NCBI GenBank assembly: GCA_944372345.1
Contig: CALVYT010000037.1
Location: forward strand, 1-57,552
DNA from: an uncultured Clostridia bacterium
GTDB taxonomy: Bacteria; Bacillota; Clostridia; Christensenellales; Pumilibacteraceae
DNA length: 57,552 bases
Direction of reading: 5' to 3'
Positions 15,733-24,448 of the stretch are shown here, in pieces. Below the pieces are notes generated by a model. That model saw only the letters and a list, made by a program, of their open reading frames with translations. It was not told the origin of the DNA and made no database searches. Each line of letters opens with the position of its first letter. Positions within the stretch are counted from its first letter, which is position 1. Made by a program: the position numbers and the translations under genes.

Positions 15733-17838
15733 ATGATGAAGATGAAAGAATTATCGATCGATCCGATAGGGCTTTACGAGTCCGAACTGCGCGATAAATT
15801 CGCCGAAAACGCGGAAAAGTGTTTCGACGATCTCGTGAGCCGTTCGGGTGTGAACGCGGACGAGAACAGGGCGACCGTCGCGCATTGCCGCGAATACGAG
15901 GCAAAGTCGGCGGAAGCGGACAAAAAGGTGTCCGGGGCGAAAGGTCTGAAAACTTTCGTGACCGTGCTGATCGTCTTGTTTTTCGTCGCCGCGGCGGCAG
16001 GGGTACTTGTCGCCGTTTTCGGTCCGCTGTACGTCGGCATACCCGTCGCCGCGGGCTGTACTCTCGCCGCCGTCGGGTTTATCGTTCTGCTCAAACTGAA
16101 AGTAAACAAAACGCTGAGGAGCAGGGAAGCGCTGCTCGCCGAAATGAGGGCGCAAGCCGCAGCGTATCACGACGAAGCGGAGCGGCAGATGGCGCCTCTG
16201 AACATATTGTATTCGTGGGAGCATACGTCCGGAATACTTAAAGAAACGACGGATATCATATCGCTGTACACTCATTCCTATTACGGTATGATAGAGGCGT
16301 TCCACTCCAAGTACGGGCTCGACCTCGGCCATTCCGACGAGCACGGGTCGGTCGCGGGCGTGCTTTGCGGTCTGGCGGCGGAGCATCCGTTCCTGATATA
16401 CGATATGCTCTACCAGTCCGTCGGCAGCAAAACGTATACCGGCTCGCTGCAAGTGACGTGGTATGAAACGGTGTACAACTCCGAGGGCAACGTCAGTACA
16501 CTCACGCACGTCGATACTCTCGTCGCTACGGTAGTCAAACCCATTCCGGTCTATAACGTCACTACGGCGACGTTCTACGGCAACGAAGCGGCGCCTCGGC
16601 TTTCGTTTACGCATAAGCCGTCGTACGCCCATACGCTGACGCAGAAAGAATTGGAAAAGAAGATCAGGACGGGGCAGAAAGAGGCGCGGCGGATCGCGAA
16701 AAATGCGCTCGGATCGGACAGGAATTTTACGGAAATGACGAATTCGGAATTCGAGGTCCTGTTCGGCGCGTTCGACAGGAACGACGATCTGCAATTCCGT
16801 ATGATGTTCACGCCGCTGGCGCAGCGCAATATGGTCGCGCTGATGAAGGACAAGAAGTATTTCGGAGACGATTTTACGTACAGAAAGGTCGGTATGCTGA
16901 GCGCGCTGCTGTCCGCCCACGCCCGGCATTTGACTCTCGATACCGATTCCTCTCGGTTCGTCGATTATGACATAGATTCGGCGCGGAATAAATTTATGGA
17001 TTTCCAGACGTCGTTTTTCCGCGATCTTTATTTCGAGCTTGCGCCGTTCCTCGCCGTTCCGCTCAATTTGCAGCAGGAGCCGTTTGAATTTGAGGAAACG
17101 GGGAATTCTCCGCGGAACTTTTCCGAATATACGGCGGAAGCGGTCGCAAACCTGTTCCCGGACAATGTATTCGCGCATCCGGATACGGATACGAAAGTCA
17201 TACTCAAAACCCGTTTCGCGGGAAAAGCGGGGAATACGGACATACTCGAAGTCACGGCTTATTCGTTCAGAGGCGAGCCGCGCGTGGACTATGTCGCGAA
17301 AAAGGCGGGCAACGGCAATTATTACGACGTACCCGTTCCGTGGGTGGAATATATCCCGATCGAGCAGACGTCGTATATGGCTATGCGCGACGTCGGGATG
17401 AGCCGCTCCGACTGGCTGTCGATATACGGCAGGAGCGAGATAAACGATTATCTGCTCCGCTATGCCGCCGGCGGCGATTATGTGATGGACAAAGGCATAC
17501 TCGCGTTCAAACTCGCCGCGCCGTTCGACGAAAACGCCGACGCAAGGTTCGGCGAACTCGGAAAGAGCTTATCGGAAACGGTGAGATCGGCGGCGGTCCC
17601 TGTGTTCATACCCGTCCCCGTTCCCGGGGTCGGAACGGACGACGCCGTTGTCGGGAACATAACGGTGAGAGGCGACGACCCGACGGAAGCGGATATGCCC
17701 GAAGCGGACGCTGCCGCCGCGGAAACGCCCGAAGCGCCCGCCGGGGACGAAACGCCCGCCGTAGATGGTACGGATGAAGATCCGGCGGCGGATAATACGG
17801 ATAATAACGACGGAGGTAATACAGAAAATGGCAAATGA
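15733..17838 (+). CDS. Large membrane protein paired with LemA (DUF3137-like?)
   Basis: About 701 residues from the ATG at 15733; ATGs at 15736 and 15742 are alternatives, and no good ribosome binding site decides. Features are an N-terminal coiled-coil-like region, two adjacent transmembrane helices (about 72-95 and 98-120), then a large soluble domain. Its central MTNSEFEVLFGAFDRND ... FRMMFTPLAQRNMVALM pattern resembles DUF3137 proteins, which are often next to LemA. The last 70 residues are acidic and rich in Ala, Pro, Glu and Asp. The stop overlaps the LemA start. The function is unknown, but the pairing suggests a joint membrane complex. Expression may be phase variable. Confidence 0.65.
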   Translation: MMKMKELSIDPIGLYESELRDKFAENAEKCFDDLVSRSGVNADENRATVAHCREYEAKSAEADKKVSGAKGLKTFVTVLIVLFFVAAAAGVLVAVFGPLYVGIPVAAGCTLAAVGFIVLLKLKVNKTLRSREALLAEMRAQAAAYHDEAERQMAPLNILYSWEHTSGILKETTDIISLYTHSYYGMIEAFHSKYGLDLGHSDEHGSVAGVLCGLAAEHPFLIYDMLYQSVGSKTYTGSLQVTWYETVYNSEGNVSTLTHVDTLVATVVKPIPVYNVTTATFYGNEAAPRLSFTHKPSYAHTLTQKELEKKIRTGQKEARRIAKNALGSDRNFTEMTNSEFEVLFGAFDRNDDLQFRMMFTPLAQRNMVALMKDKKYFGDDFTYRKVGMLSALLSAHARHLTLDTDSSRFVDYDIDSARNKFMDFQTSFFRDLYFELAPFLAVPLNLQQEPFEFEETGNSPRNFSEYTAEAVANLFPDNVFAHPDTDTKVILKTRFAGKAGNTDILEVTAYSFRGEPRVDYVAKKAGNGNYYDVPVPWVEYIPIEQTSYMAMRDVGMSRSDWLSIYGRSEINDYLLRYAAGGDYVMDKGILAFKLAAPFDENADARFGELGKSLSETVRSAAVPVFIPVPVPGVGTDDAVVGNITVRGDDPTEADMPEADAAAAETPEAPAGDETPAVDGTDEDPAADNTDNNDGGNTENGK

Positions 17839-18496
17839 GCTTGACGAATTCGACGAAAGCGCGGTATCGACGGGACACGACGTGAACGTCATCGCAAAAC
17901 GCATTCCCGTTAAAACGGGAGTGGGATCGGTGATCTTCGAAGTGATACTTTGGGTGCTGCTGATAATCCCGGGGCTGATCTTTTTGTTGAGAAAGATTGC
18001 CGCCGATAACTATTTGCAGCAGCTTCAGCAGAAGTTGCAGCACGACGCTTCGCAGATAGACAATTATCTCGAACAGCGCGTCGTGATATTGCAGAACTGC
18101 GCAAAGCTCCTCGACAAAGCGATCGATCTCGACAAGACGACGATGACGCAGATCGCGGCGTACCGCGGCGGGCAGGCTCCCGGGACGGACGAGGCGCGCA
18201 ACAAGGTCGCGGGGCAGATAGATTCGCTCAGCAGGAACATCAATCTCGCATTCGAGAATTATCCCGATCTCGAAGCGCACCGCCAGCTTGCGGAAGCTAT
18301 GCGGCAGAACGCGTATCTGCAGCAGGAGATAACCGCAGCCCGCGAACTTTACAACGATACCGTAAACGCATGGAACCGCGATATTTTCGCGTGGCCCGCA
18401 AAGATGATCGTCGCCGCCAAAAAGGGTTACACGACGAGGATCCCGTTCTCCGCGACGCGCGAAGTCAAAGAGGCGGCAAGAGGCACGTTCTTTTAA
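17828..18496 (+). CDS. LemA family membrane protein
   Basis: A 222-residue LemA-family protein. One transmembrane helix (about 35-57, VIFEVILWVLLIIPGLIFLL) is followed by a long antiparallel helical bundle with the family motifs QQLQQKLQHDASQIDNYLEQRV and AARELYNDTVNAWNRDIFAWPAK. The start at 17828 has GGAGG 12 bases upstream inside the preceding gene, and the genes overlap by 11 bases. LemA proteins are conserved membrane proteins of unclear biochemical role that often accompany DUF3137 or TPM-domain partners. A symmetric terminator follows. Confidence 0.88.
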   Translation: MANELDEFDESAVSTGHDVNVIAKRIPVKTGVGSVIFEVILWVLLIIPGLIFLLRKIAADNYLQQLQQKLQHDASQIDNYLEQRVVILQNCAKLLDKAIDLDKTTMTQIAAYRGGQAPGTDEARNKVAGQIDSLSRNINLAFENYPDLEAHRQLAEAMRQNAYLQQEITAARELYNDTVNAWNRDIFAWPAKMIVAAKKGYTTRIPFSATREVKEAARGTFF

Positions 18497-18530
18497 GCCG
18501 CAGGCTTAAAGGCGCGTGAGCCGAAAAACA

Positions 18531-18556
18531 AAAAGCGCGGATACGTCCGCGCTTTT
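18531..18556. terminator. Bidirectional terminator lemA / cysS
   Basis: A perfect stem AAAAGCGCGGA / TCCGCGCTTTT with a TACG tetraloop. It serves both converging transcripts. Confidence 0.9.
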
Positions 18557-18575
18557 GCTTTGCGTTTGCGCCGTC

Positions 18576-19961
18576 TTATTTGTTCTTTTTCAGCGTATAG
18601 CCGTCCTTGGAGTCAAGCACGGCCCAGCCGAGGGAAGCGAGCTTTTCGCGCAGAGCGTCGCTCTCCGCCCAGTTCTTCGCTTTTTTCGCGGCAAAGCGCG
18701 TTTCGGCGATCTCTCTGACCTCGGGCGGAACGTCGTCCTCTTTTTTGTCCGCACATTTATCGAGGGAAAGCCCGAGTACTTTGTCCGCCCGCATCGCCGC
18801 GTCGTATATCGCGCGCGACGGGGGATTTTTGAGCAGCGTCCACAGTTCGCCGAGCCCGAGCGGGATATTCAGATCGTCGTTCACCGCGTCCGAGAACGCC
18901 TTGTCGAAATCGGATATTATTTTCGGATCGGTCTCCGCGTCCGAATTTTTGCACGCAGCGAGCAGTGCGAGCAGGCGTGAGTACGCCGTTTTCGCCGCGT
19001 CCATTCCCGCGAACGTGAAGTTCAGCTTTTTGCGGTAGTGCGTGTTGAGGCAGAAATAGCGGAAATCCATAGGTGAGTAGCCCATTTCTTCGAGCTGGTC
19101 GAGCGTGTAAGTATTGCCGAGGCTCTTGCTCATCTTACGCCCGTCCACCTGCATGAATTCGACGTGCATCCAGTAATTGACGGCAGGGTGACCGAGCAAC
19201 GCTTCGGACTGCGCGATCTCGTTCTCGTGGTGTATGGGGATATGATCCACGCCGCCCGTGTGTATGTCGAACGTGTCGCCGAGGTATTTTCTCGACATGG
19301 CAGAGCACTCTATATGCCAGCCGGGATAGCTGCGCCCCCACGGCGAATCCCATTGCATTATATGCTCTTTGGGAGCTTTTTTCCAGAGCGCGAAGTCGGC
19401 GGGATTGCGTTTTTCGTCGTTGACGTCCACGCGCGCGCCCGCTATGTTGTCGGACAGCCTCGTGTTGCCCGACAGCTTGCCGTAAGAGGGGAACTTGGAT
19501 ATGTCGAAATAAATGCCGTCGCTCGTTTCGTAGCCGTAGCCTTTTTCGACGAGCGCTTCGACGAATTCCAGCATATCCCCGATATGGTCCGTCGCTTTCG
19601 CCACTATCTCCGGTCTGCCTATATTCAGCTTGTCGGTATCCCGGAAGAACAGCTTCGTAAAATGCTCCGCGATCTCCCACGGGGATTTGCCCGTCTTTTC
19701 CGCGGCTTTCTGCATTTTGTCCTCGCCCTCGTCCGCGTCCGACGTAAGGTGCCCGACGTCCGTTATATTCATCACTCCGAGCAGTTTATACCCGTCGAAC
19801 AGCACGACGCGGCGCAGCGTATCCATAAAGATATACGCGCGCATATTGCCCATATGCGCCCTGGAATACACCGTGGGACCGCACGAATACATACGCACTT
19901 CTCCCGGGTGCACGGTACGGAGTTCTTCTTTTCTTCTCGTAAGGGTGTTGTAGACTATCAT
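18576..19961 (-). CDS. cysS: Cysteinyl-tRNA synthetase
   Basis: A class I aminoacyl-tRNA synthetase charging tRNA-Cys. The 461-residue protein carries the zinc ligand and HIGH region (YSCGPTVYSRAHMGNMRAY, with HMGN replacing HIGH), the ligand Cys in WHIECSAMS, the HENEIAQSEA zinc motif and the KMSKS loop (GRKMSKSLGNTYTL). The length and the C-terminal anticodon-binding extension are normal. The start lies two bases after the cysE stop, with GAGGAAAAGG inside cysE as ribosome binding site. MarR-like regulator, serine acetyltransferase and cysS form one minus-strand operon, a familiar cysteine grouping in Bacillota. Confidence 0.95.
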   Translation of the reverse strand: MIVYNTLTRRKEELRTVHPGEVRMYSCGPTVYSRAHMGNMRAYIFMDTLRRVVLFDGYKLLGVMNITDVGHLTSDADEGEDKMQKAAEKTGKSPWEIAEHFTKLFFRDTDKLNIGRPEIVAKATDHIGDMLEFVEALVEKGYGYETSDGIYFDISKFPSYGKLSGNTRLSDNIAGARVDVNDEKRNPADFALWKKAPKEHIMQWDSPWGRSYPGWHIECSAMSRKYLGDTFDIHTGGVDHIPIHHENEIAQSEALLGHPAVNYWMHVEFMQVDGRKMSKSLGNTYTLDQLEEMGYSPMDFRYFCLNTHYRKKLNFTFAGMDAAKTAYSRLLALLAACKNSDAETDPKIISDFDKAFSDAVNDDLNIPLGLGELWTLLKNPPSRAIYDAAMRADKVLGLSLDKCADKKEDDVPPEVREIAETRFAAKKAKNWAESDALREKLASLGWAVLDSKDGYTLKKNK

Positions 19962-19963
19962 CG

Positions 19964-20611
19964 TTATTCGTCCTTTTCCTCGCCGGCGGAGCGCGCTTCT
20001 TCCAGTTTGCGCAGCCGCTCGGAAAGGTCGTTGAGTTTATCCTCGACGGGATCGGGAAGAGCCTGGTCGAGATCGTCCGTGCGTTCGCCGTTGAGCCGAA
20101 CCACGACTCCCGGCACGCCGACGACGGTGGCGTTCGCGGGGACGTCTTTGAGCACGACGCTGCCCGCGCCTATCTTCGCGTTCTTGCCTATGGTTATCGG
20201 ACCGAGCACCTTTGCGCCCGCGCTTATCATGACGCCGCTTTCGACGGTGGGGTGGCGTTTGCCCTTGTCCTTTCCCGTGCCGCCCAGCGTCGCGCCCTGA
20301 TAGATCGTGACGTTGTTGCCGATCTCCGTCGTTTCGCCGATGACGACGCCCGTGCCGTGGTCGATGAACACGCCGTAGCCTATCTTCGCGCCGGGGTGGA
20401 TCTCTATGCCCGTGAAAAATCTGCCGAGCGCGGAGATCATTCTCGCGATCAGTCTGAATCCGCGGACGTGCAGATAGTGCGCGATGCGGTACAGCACGAG
20501 CGCGTGGAACCCGTTATACGTCAGAACGATCTCCCACGCTCCCGTCGCCGCGGGGTCGTGCGACTTCGCCGCTTCGAGGTCCATTTTTATTTTGTTGATC
20601 TTTCTTTTCAT
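19964..20611 (-). CDS. cysE: Serine O-acetyltransferase
   Basis: CysE acetylates L-serine with acetyl-CoA, the first step of cysteine synthesis. The 215-residue protein is the short Gram-positive form. Its helical N-terminal part is followed by left-handed beta-helix hexapeptide repeats: [23 protein letters not shown], then [24 protein letters not shown] with the catalytic His of the H-G-T-G region, and [15 protein letters not shown] at the helix end. A charged tail of about 40 residues follows. It lies between the MarR-like gene and cysS, with 2-11 base gaps. Confidence 0.93.
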   Translation of the reverse strand: MKRKINKIKMDLEAAKSHDPAATGAWEIVLTYNGFHALVLYRIAHYLHVRGFRLIARMISALGRFFTGIEIHPGAKIGYGVFIDHGTGVVIGETTEIGNNVTIYQGATLGGTGKDKGKRHPTVESGVMISAGAKVLGPITIGKNAKIGAGSVVLKDVPANATVVGVPGVVVRLNGERTDDLDQALPDPVEDKLNDLSERLRKLEEARSAGEEKDE

Positions 20612-20622
20612 TTCATTTCGCT

Positions 20623-21036
20623 CTATCCGAGGAAGGAGAGCAGATCGAGCATCTGCCCGAATTTGTTTACACCTTCATCATATTCTTTTTCGTCCGTCAG
20701 AATACCCTTGAATTTATCCTCGAGGGCGACGACGGTGCGTTTGAGCACGTCCATTCCGCGCTCGGTTATGGAAAACACTACGCTCCGTCCGTCCGTGCTT
20801 CCGCGCGTTTTGGTTATCTCTCCCGCGCGCGCCATTTTCGCGGTCAGCAGCGCGAGATTGGATTTGACCATACACAGTCCGTCCATCAGTTCGGCGGGCT
20901 TTTTCGGTCCGCCCGACAGCATATACAGCAAGCGGATGCGCAGCGTGAGCGGCTCGGCGTCCGAAAAGGAGAGGTCGCAAGCGCGCCTCGTCGCCATATC
21001 GAGTTCTATCAGCAGTTCTCCCGCCGTCTTTCTCAT
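20623..21036 (-). CDS. MarR-like winged-helix regulator
   Basis: A 137-residue winged-helix transcription factor. The [41 protein letters not shown] segment shows the recognition helix followed by the beta-wing DxR typical of MarR proteins. Helices at both ends supply the dimerisation surface. It is first in an operon with cysE and cysS, so regulation of cysteine synthesis or of its own promoter is plausible but unproven. The ATG at 21036 has GGAGG at a normal distance and a consensus promoter 41 bases upstream. Confidence 0.8.
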   Translation of the reverse strand: MRKTAGELLIELDMATRRACDLSFSDAEPLTLRIRLLYMLSGGPKKPAELMDGLCMVKSNLALLTAKMARAGEITKTRGSTDGRSVVFSITERGMDVLKRTVVALEDKFKGILTDEKEYDEGVNKFGQMLDLLSFLG

Positions 21037-21076
21037 ACCGCATCCTCCGTCGCCGCCTGCTTGCGGTCGGATTATT

Positions 21077-21105
21077 ATTATATAATAACGCGCGGCGGCA
21101 GTCAA
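21077..21105 (-). promoter_or_regulatory. Sigma-A promoter of marR-cysE-cysS
   Basis: On the minus strand TTGACT (21105-21100), 17 bases, TATAAT (21082-21077). Here, in contrast to the leaderless genes, a leader of about 35 bases with a GGAGG follows. Confidence 0.78.
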
Positions 21106-21442
21106 GCAAAAACGGCTCTCCGCGCCGTTTGCTCCGCGATTTTGCTTCGCTTATGCCGCAGATCGCGCCGTTTTGCGCCGCCCTCGGCGGAAAAATACGC
21201 CGCTCACGCAATTTTGCGCAGTCATCGGCGGAGAAAACGCCTCCGCCTTTCACCGCTCGGTATGGTCATCGGCATGGTAATGCCTTTGTTTTTCGTTGTT
21301 CGGAGCTGCACGCGGCAGAAGAACGCCTCCGCCTTTCGCCGCTCGGCGCAGCCGGCGGCGGGATAATGTGCGGTCATCACCTCCGCGAGCGGGCATATTT
21401 CGTAATTTTATACCGAAATGGAAATTTTTTTTGCCAAAAGTA
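21106..21442. other. Non-coding stretch with degenerate direct repeats
   Basis: No convincing gene is present. The imperfect 25-base direct repeat AACGCCTCCGCCTTTC(A/G)CCGC at 21236-21260 and 21322-21346 lies in a segment of short degenerate GC-rich motifs. I see no other signal before the spoVG promoter. Confidence 0.5.
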
Positions 21443-21471
21443 TTGCAAAAAGCCGTCATATATGTTACAAT
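21443..21471 (+). promoter_or_regulatory. Promoter of spoVG
   Basis: TTGCAA (21443-21448), 17 bases and TACAAT (21466-21471). The leader is about 60 bases and carries GGAAGGG before the ATG. Confidence 0.65.
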
Positions 21472-21536
21472 GATAATGCAAAGCGGCGGCGAGCGCAGTC
21501 GGCTGCGTAAATTTACGGAACAGGAAGGGTCAAACA

Positions 21537-21812
21537 ATGAACATTACGGAAGTTCGTGTCAGACTGGTCAAAAAGGAGGAGGGGAAACTGAGAGCGGCAG
21601 CGTCGGTGACGTTCGACGATTGTTTCGTCGTGCACGACGTCAAGATAATCGAAGGTCAGGATAACTGCTTTATAGCAATGCCCTCCAAGCGTACCCCGGA
21701 CGGAGAGTACAGGGATATCGTTCATCCGCTCAATACACAAACGAGAGAGGCGATCTCGAAAGCGGTGCTTGCCGAATACGAAAAGGCAAAGCGGGAAGCC
21801 GCGGCAGACTGA
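21537..21812 (+). CDS. spoVG: SpoVG nucleic-acid-binding regulator
   Basis: A 91-residue SpoVG protein. The start [28 protein letters not shown] and the central [28 protein letters not shown] segment are diagnostic of the family. SpoVG is a small site-specific DNA/RNA-binding protein affecting septation, sporulation and envelope gene expression in Bacillota. GGAAGGG precedes the ATG. It is monocistronic, with its own promoter and a strong terminator, and is the last gene before the AT-rich island. Confidence 0.95.
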   Translation: MNITEVRVRLVKKEEGKLRAAASVTFDDCFVVHDVKIIEGQDNCFIAMPSKRTPDGEYRDIVHPLNTQTREAISKAVLAEYEKAKREAAAD

Positions 21813-21837
21813 ACATACGAAACGGAACGATAAAGAG

Positions 21838-21869
21838 GAAGCGCAGATTTGCCGCGCTTCTTTTTTTTT
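21838..21869 (+). terminator. Terminator of spoVG
   Basis: Stem GAAGCGC / GCGCTTC followed by nine Ts. A second, separate hairpin (AGAGCAACG-GTAT-CGTTGCTCT, 21893-21914) follows. Confidence 0.9.
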
Positions 21870-22014
21870 GTCGCCAAGCGACAAAACGAAAAAGAGCAAC
21901 GGTATCGTTGCTCTCTTTCGTTACTTGTATGCCGCAAAGCCCGCAACACCGTTTACGAAAATATATTCCGTCTTTGCGGTGTTCAAACTCCGGCGACACT
22001 GGTGGAGCGTTAGT

Positions 22015-22026
22015 AACCTAAAACGA
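22015..22026 (+). repeat. Left 12-bp direct repeat flanking the island
   Basis: AACCTAAAACGA, identical to 27743-27754 in the 5' arm of the tmRNA terminator. It sits where base composition drops from GC-rich to AT-rich. TGGTGGAG just before it (22000-22007) also matches the tmRNA 3' end at 27789-27796. Confidence 0.5.
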
Positions 22027-22031
22027 ATATT

Positions 22032-22247
22032 CTATTCGTAATTTTTAAGTAGTTCTTCTATTTTTGAGATTGAATGTCTAAACTGCAAGAAATCGCTTTG
22101 TGTCCAGTTTTGAGATGACTCTGTGTAACTGTGATCCGGGACTCTTCTCGCTTTATTTATTATATCAAAATCATTTCTTAGTTCATCTTTTGACGTGTTT
22201 TCAAAAATGTTTGTAAGCAAGTCAAAATTATCAACAATTATTCTCAA
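22032..22247 (-). pseudogene. C-terminal fragment, possible HEPN-domain protein
   Basis: A 71-codon frame from a TTG. The same frame stays open about 38 codons further upstream (to about 22362) without an ATG or ribosome binding site, and it runs antisense across the promoter of the next operon. The coded segment DELRNDFDIINKARRVPDHSY contains RRVPDH, which fits the R-x4-H motif of HEPN ribonuclease-type domains, and it is followed by a helical tail. I read it as the 3' remnant of a larger defence gene. It could also be a small protein of its own. Confidence 0.35.
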
Positions 22248-22311
22248 TAATACGCTAAAGTATATCTTATTTACACTTGGATTTCTTTTTTCAAGCGTAT
22301 CTCTTTTCTTC

Positions 22312-22340
22312 TTTACATTTTTTATAGAAAGTGCTATAAT
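22312..22340 (+). promoter_or_regulatory. Promoter of the RM-Pycsar operon
   Basis: TTTACA (22312-22317), 17 bases and TATAAT (22335-22340), then AAAGGAGAGG before the ATG at 22370. Confidence 0.7.
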
Positions 22341-22369
22341 ACTTTCGATATTAAAGGAGAGGTTGTACT

Positions 22370-22567
22370 ATGGACTTTGCGGAAAAAGTAAAATATGTTC
22401 GAACTAAACTTAAATTATCCCAAGAGGATTTAGCGAGAGAATTAGGTGTTAGTTTTGCCACAATCAACAGATGGGAAAATGGCAACTATCTACCAAGTCG
22501 TTTGGCAAGAAAGGCATTTGAAGAGTTTTGCAAAGAAAAAGATATCATTTTTGAGGTTGTGAAATGA
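22370..22567 (+). CDS. Small XRE-family HTH protein
   Basis: A 65-residue Cro/C1-type helix-turn-helix protein. KLSQEDLARELGVSFATINRWENGNYLPSRLARKAFEEF spans the HTH and the following helices. It is little more than a DNA-binding domain. It starts behind AAAGGAGAGG, and its stop overlaps the endonuclease start (ATGA). Leading position in the operon suggests that it controls expression of the restriction genes. Unlike the C-protein at the other end of the island, no GACT-type C-box is visible upstream. Confidence 0.85.
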   Translation: MDFAEKVKYVRTKLKLSQEDLARELGVSFATINRWENGNYLPSRLARKAFEEFCKEKDIIFEVVK

Positions 22568-23400
22568 GAATTATTAAGGAATTTACTGAAAAAGAACTTA
22601 GAGTAGTTCTTGACGACTTTTACTCGTACTTTCAATCCGGATTTGAATTTGAAGAATTTTTAAAACCTTTTTTAGAAACAATTGGATTGACGGAAGTCTT
22701 CGTGACAAAAAAGACCGGAGATGGCGGAGTTGATTTAACCGCAGTAAAAGAAGGTATTTCAGAAATCAATAACGTTGACAGCGTTAAGTATCGAATTCAA
22801 GCAAAGAGAAATGCGCCTAATAGCACAATCTCTCCGGAAAAAATTGATGCACTGAGAGGTAATCTTGGGTTTAATGAAAAAGGATTATTTATAACGACTG
22901 CTAAAGTGTCCGCTAAAGCAAAAGAACAAGCTGTTACAAAAGACCCTTATAAACCAGTTTACGTTATAGATGGCATTGAGTTGGTTCAAATTTGTATTGA
23001 TAAACAAATCGGGTTTGCATACAAACCAGTGTTTAGCAAAGGTGCGCTAGATACCTTTACCAACAAAAAAATACTGGTTACGCCACCTACTCTACCAAGC
23101 ACGACAAATGAATACGTAGAAAAAACAATTACGACCAACGATGTTAGGGGGCGAATTCTTTCTCTTCCCCGCGTTATCATTGATGGCATTAAAAGCAATA
23201 AACAAAAGCAATCAATGGAACTAATTGTGAACGGAGAAGACCGTTATGCTGTTACTTTTTGTCCAAGTCGAAACTATCTTTCTCAGGTAACAGATATCTT
23301 TCGCAAATACGGTTTATTACAGGAAGATGGTGCTATTGTAGAGAAAAATACAAAGTGGGCTATTGACGATAATCAGACTATTTATTTAACAATAATGTGA
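22564..23400 (+). CDS. Mrr-like restriction endonuclease
   Basis: A 278-residue protein whose N-terminal half is a PD-(D/E)xK nuclease of the Mrr/restriction-endonuclease-like type. FEEFLKPFLETIGL is the leading helix, KKTGDGGVDLTA provides the catalytic Asp, and YRIQAKRNAP gives the Gln-x-Lys of the (D/E/Q)xK site. The segment ALRGNLGFNEKGLFITTAKVS is typical of Mrr catalytic domains. The C-terminal 90 residues probably carry a separate DNA-recognition domain. Mrr itself is a Type IV enzyme cutting modified DNA, but followed here by two methyltransferases it may be a Type II enzyme. It overlaps the HTH gene by four bases. Confidence 0.8.
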   Translation: MRIIKEFTEKELRVVLDDFYSYFQSGFEFEEFLKPFLETIGLTEVFVTKKTGDGGVDLTAVKEGISEINNVDSVKYRIQAKRNAPNSTISPEKIDALRGNLGFNEKGLFITTAKVSAKAKEQAVTKDPYKPVYVIDGIELVQICIDKQIGFAYKPVFSKGALDTFTNKKILVTPPTLPSTTNEYVEKTITTNDVRGRILSLPRVIIDGIKSNKQKQSMELIVNGEDRYAVTFCPSRNYLSQVTDIFRKYGLLQEDGAIVEKNTKWAIDDNQTIYLTIM

Positions 23401-23407
23401 GGTAATA

Positions 23408-24448
23408 ATGAACTATATCGGATCTAAATATTCATTGATTGATTTCTTGGAAACATCTATCGATAAAACATTAAAACTATACAACGAGTCACGTCAACCT
23501 TCGGAAATGGTTTTTGCTGACTTATTTGCCGGCACTGGAGTTGTAAGCGGTTCTTTTAAAAAACAAGGCTATTCTATAATTGCCAATGACATTCAGTATT
23601 ATAGTTATGTTATTACGAAACATATGATTGAAAACAATGGAAACCTTGATAAATCACGCTGTAAGCAACTTATAGAAGAATTAGACCAATTGCAAGGAAT
23701 TGAGGGTTTTATCTATAAAAATTATTCCTATGAAGGCACTGAAGGACAAGAATTTCGTAGGATGTATTTTTCTGATTTTAACGCTAAAAAATGTGACGCT
23801 ATCAGAATTGCCATTGAGAATTGGCTACAACAAGGAAAAATCAATGAGCACGAATATTTCTTTTTATTGGGTTCATTGTTAAATAGCATTGATAAATATG
23901 CTAATACGGCATCTGTTTACGGGGCTTATCTTAAAAAACTTAAAAAGTCTGCATTAAAAGAAATGGAACTTGTAGCACTTCCTATAATGCAAGGAACTGT
24001 TGACTGTAAAGTATATAATGAGGATATAAGTGAACTCATAAAGAATGTTTCAGGCGATATATTGTACCTTGATCCGCCGTATAATGCGCGTCAGTATTGT
24101 TCAAATTACCACTTGCTTGAAACAATCGCAAGATATGATAACCCTGAAATTAAAGGTAAAACCGGCTTGCGTAATTATGCTGACCAAAAAAGTGTATTCT
24201 GCATAAAAAACAAAGCCGCAGATGCTTTTAACGAACTCATTAAAAATGCAAAATTCAAATACATCTTTTTGAGTTATAACAACGAAGGACTTATATCTTT
24301 CGATACAATTGAAAAAATAATGAGAAAATATGGCAAATACAAAGTGTATATGCAACAATACCGTCGATTTAAAGCAGATAATGCGAGAGATTGCAAGTCT
24401 GATTCAACAATAGAATACTTGCATTGTTTAGTCAAGGAAGATATATAA
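23408..24448 (+). CDS. D12-class adenine-N6 DNA methyltransferase
   Basis: A 346-residue class alpha (D12, Dam-like) methyltransferase. The N-terminal NYIGSKYSLIDF is the D12 signature start, VFADLFAGTGVVSGSF is SAM-binding motif I, ANDIQYYS is motif II, and ILYLDPPYNARQY contains the catalytic DPPY motif IV. The Y-x-Y-R and C-terminal CLVKE segments complete the fold. It methylates N6 of adenine in a short recognition site, protecting host DNA from the companion endonuclease. It starts seven bases after the endonuclease stop and overlaps the next methylase by one base (TAATG). Confidence 0.9.
   Translation: MNYIGSKYSLIDFLETSIDKTLKLYNESRQPSEMVFADLFAGTGVVSGSFKKQGYSIIANDIQYYSYVITKHMIENNGNLDKSRCKQLIEELDQLQGIEGFIYKNYSYEGTEGQEFRRMYFSDFNAKKCDAIRIAIENWLQQGKINEHEYFFLLGSLLNSIDKYANTASVYGAYLKKLKKSALKEMELVALPIMQGTVDCKVYNEDISELIKNVSGDILYLDPPYNARQYCSNYHLLETIARYDNPEIKGKTGLRNYADQKSVFCIKNKAADAFNELIKNAKFKYIFLSYNNEGLISFDTIEKIMRKYGKYKVYMQQYRRFKADNARDCKSDSTIEYLHCLVKEDI

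Noticed and set aside
22195..22407. A 70-codon hydrophobic plus-strand frame before the HTH gene
   Set aside because: It runs through the promoter of the RM operon and overlaps the HTH start. There is no ribosome binding site.
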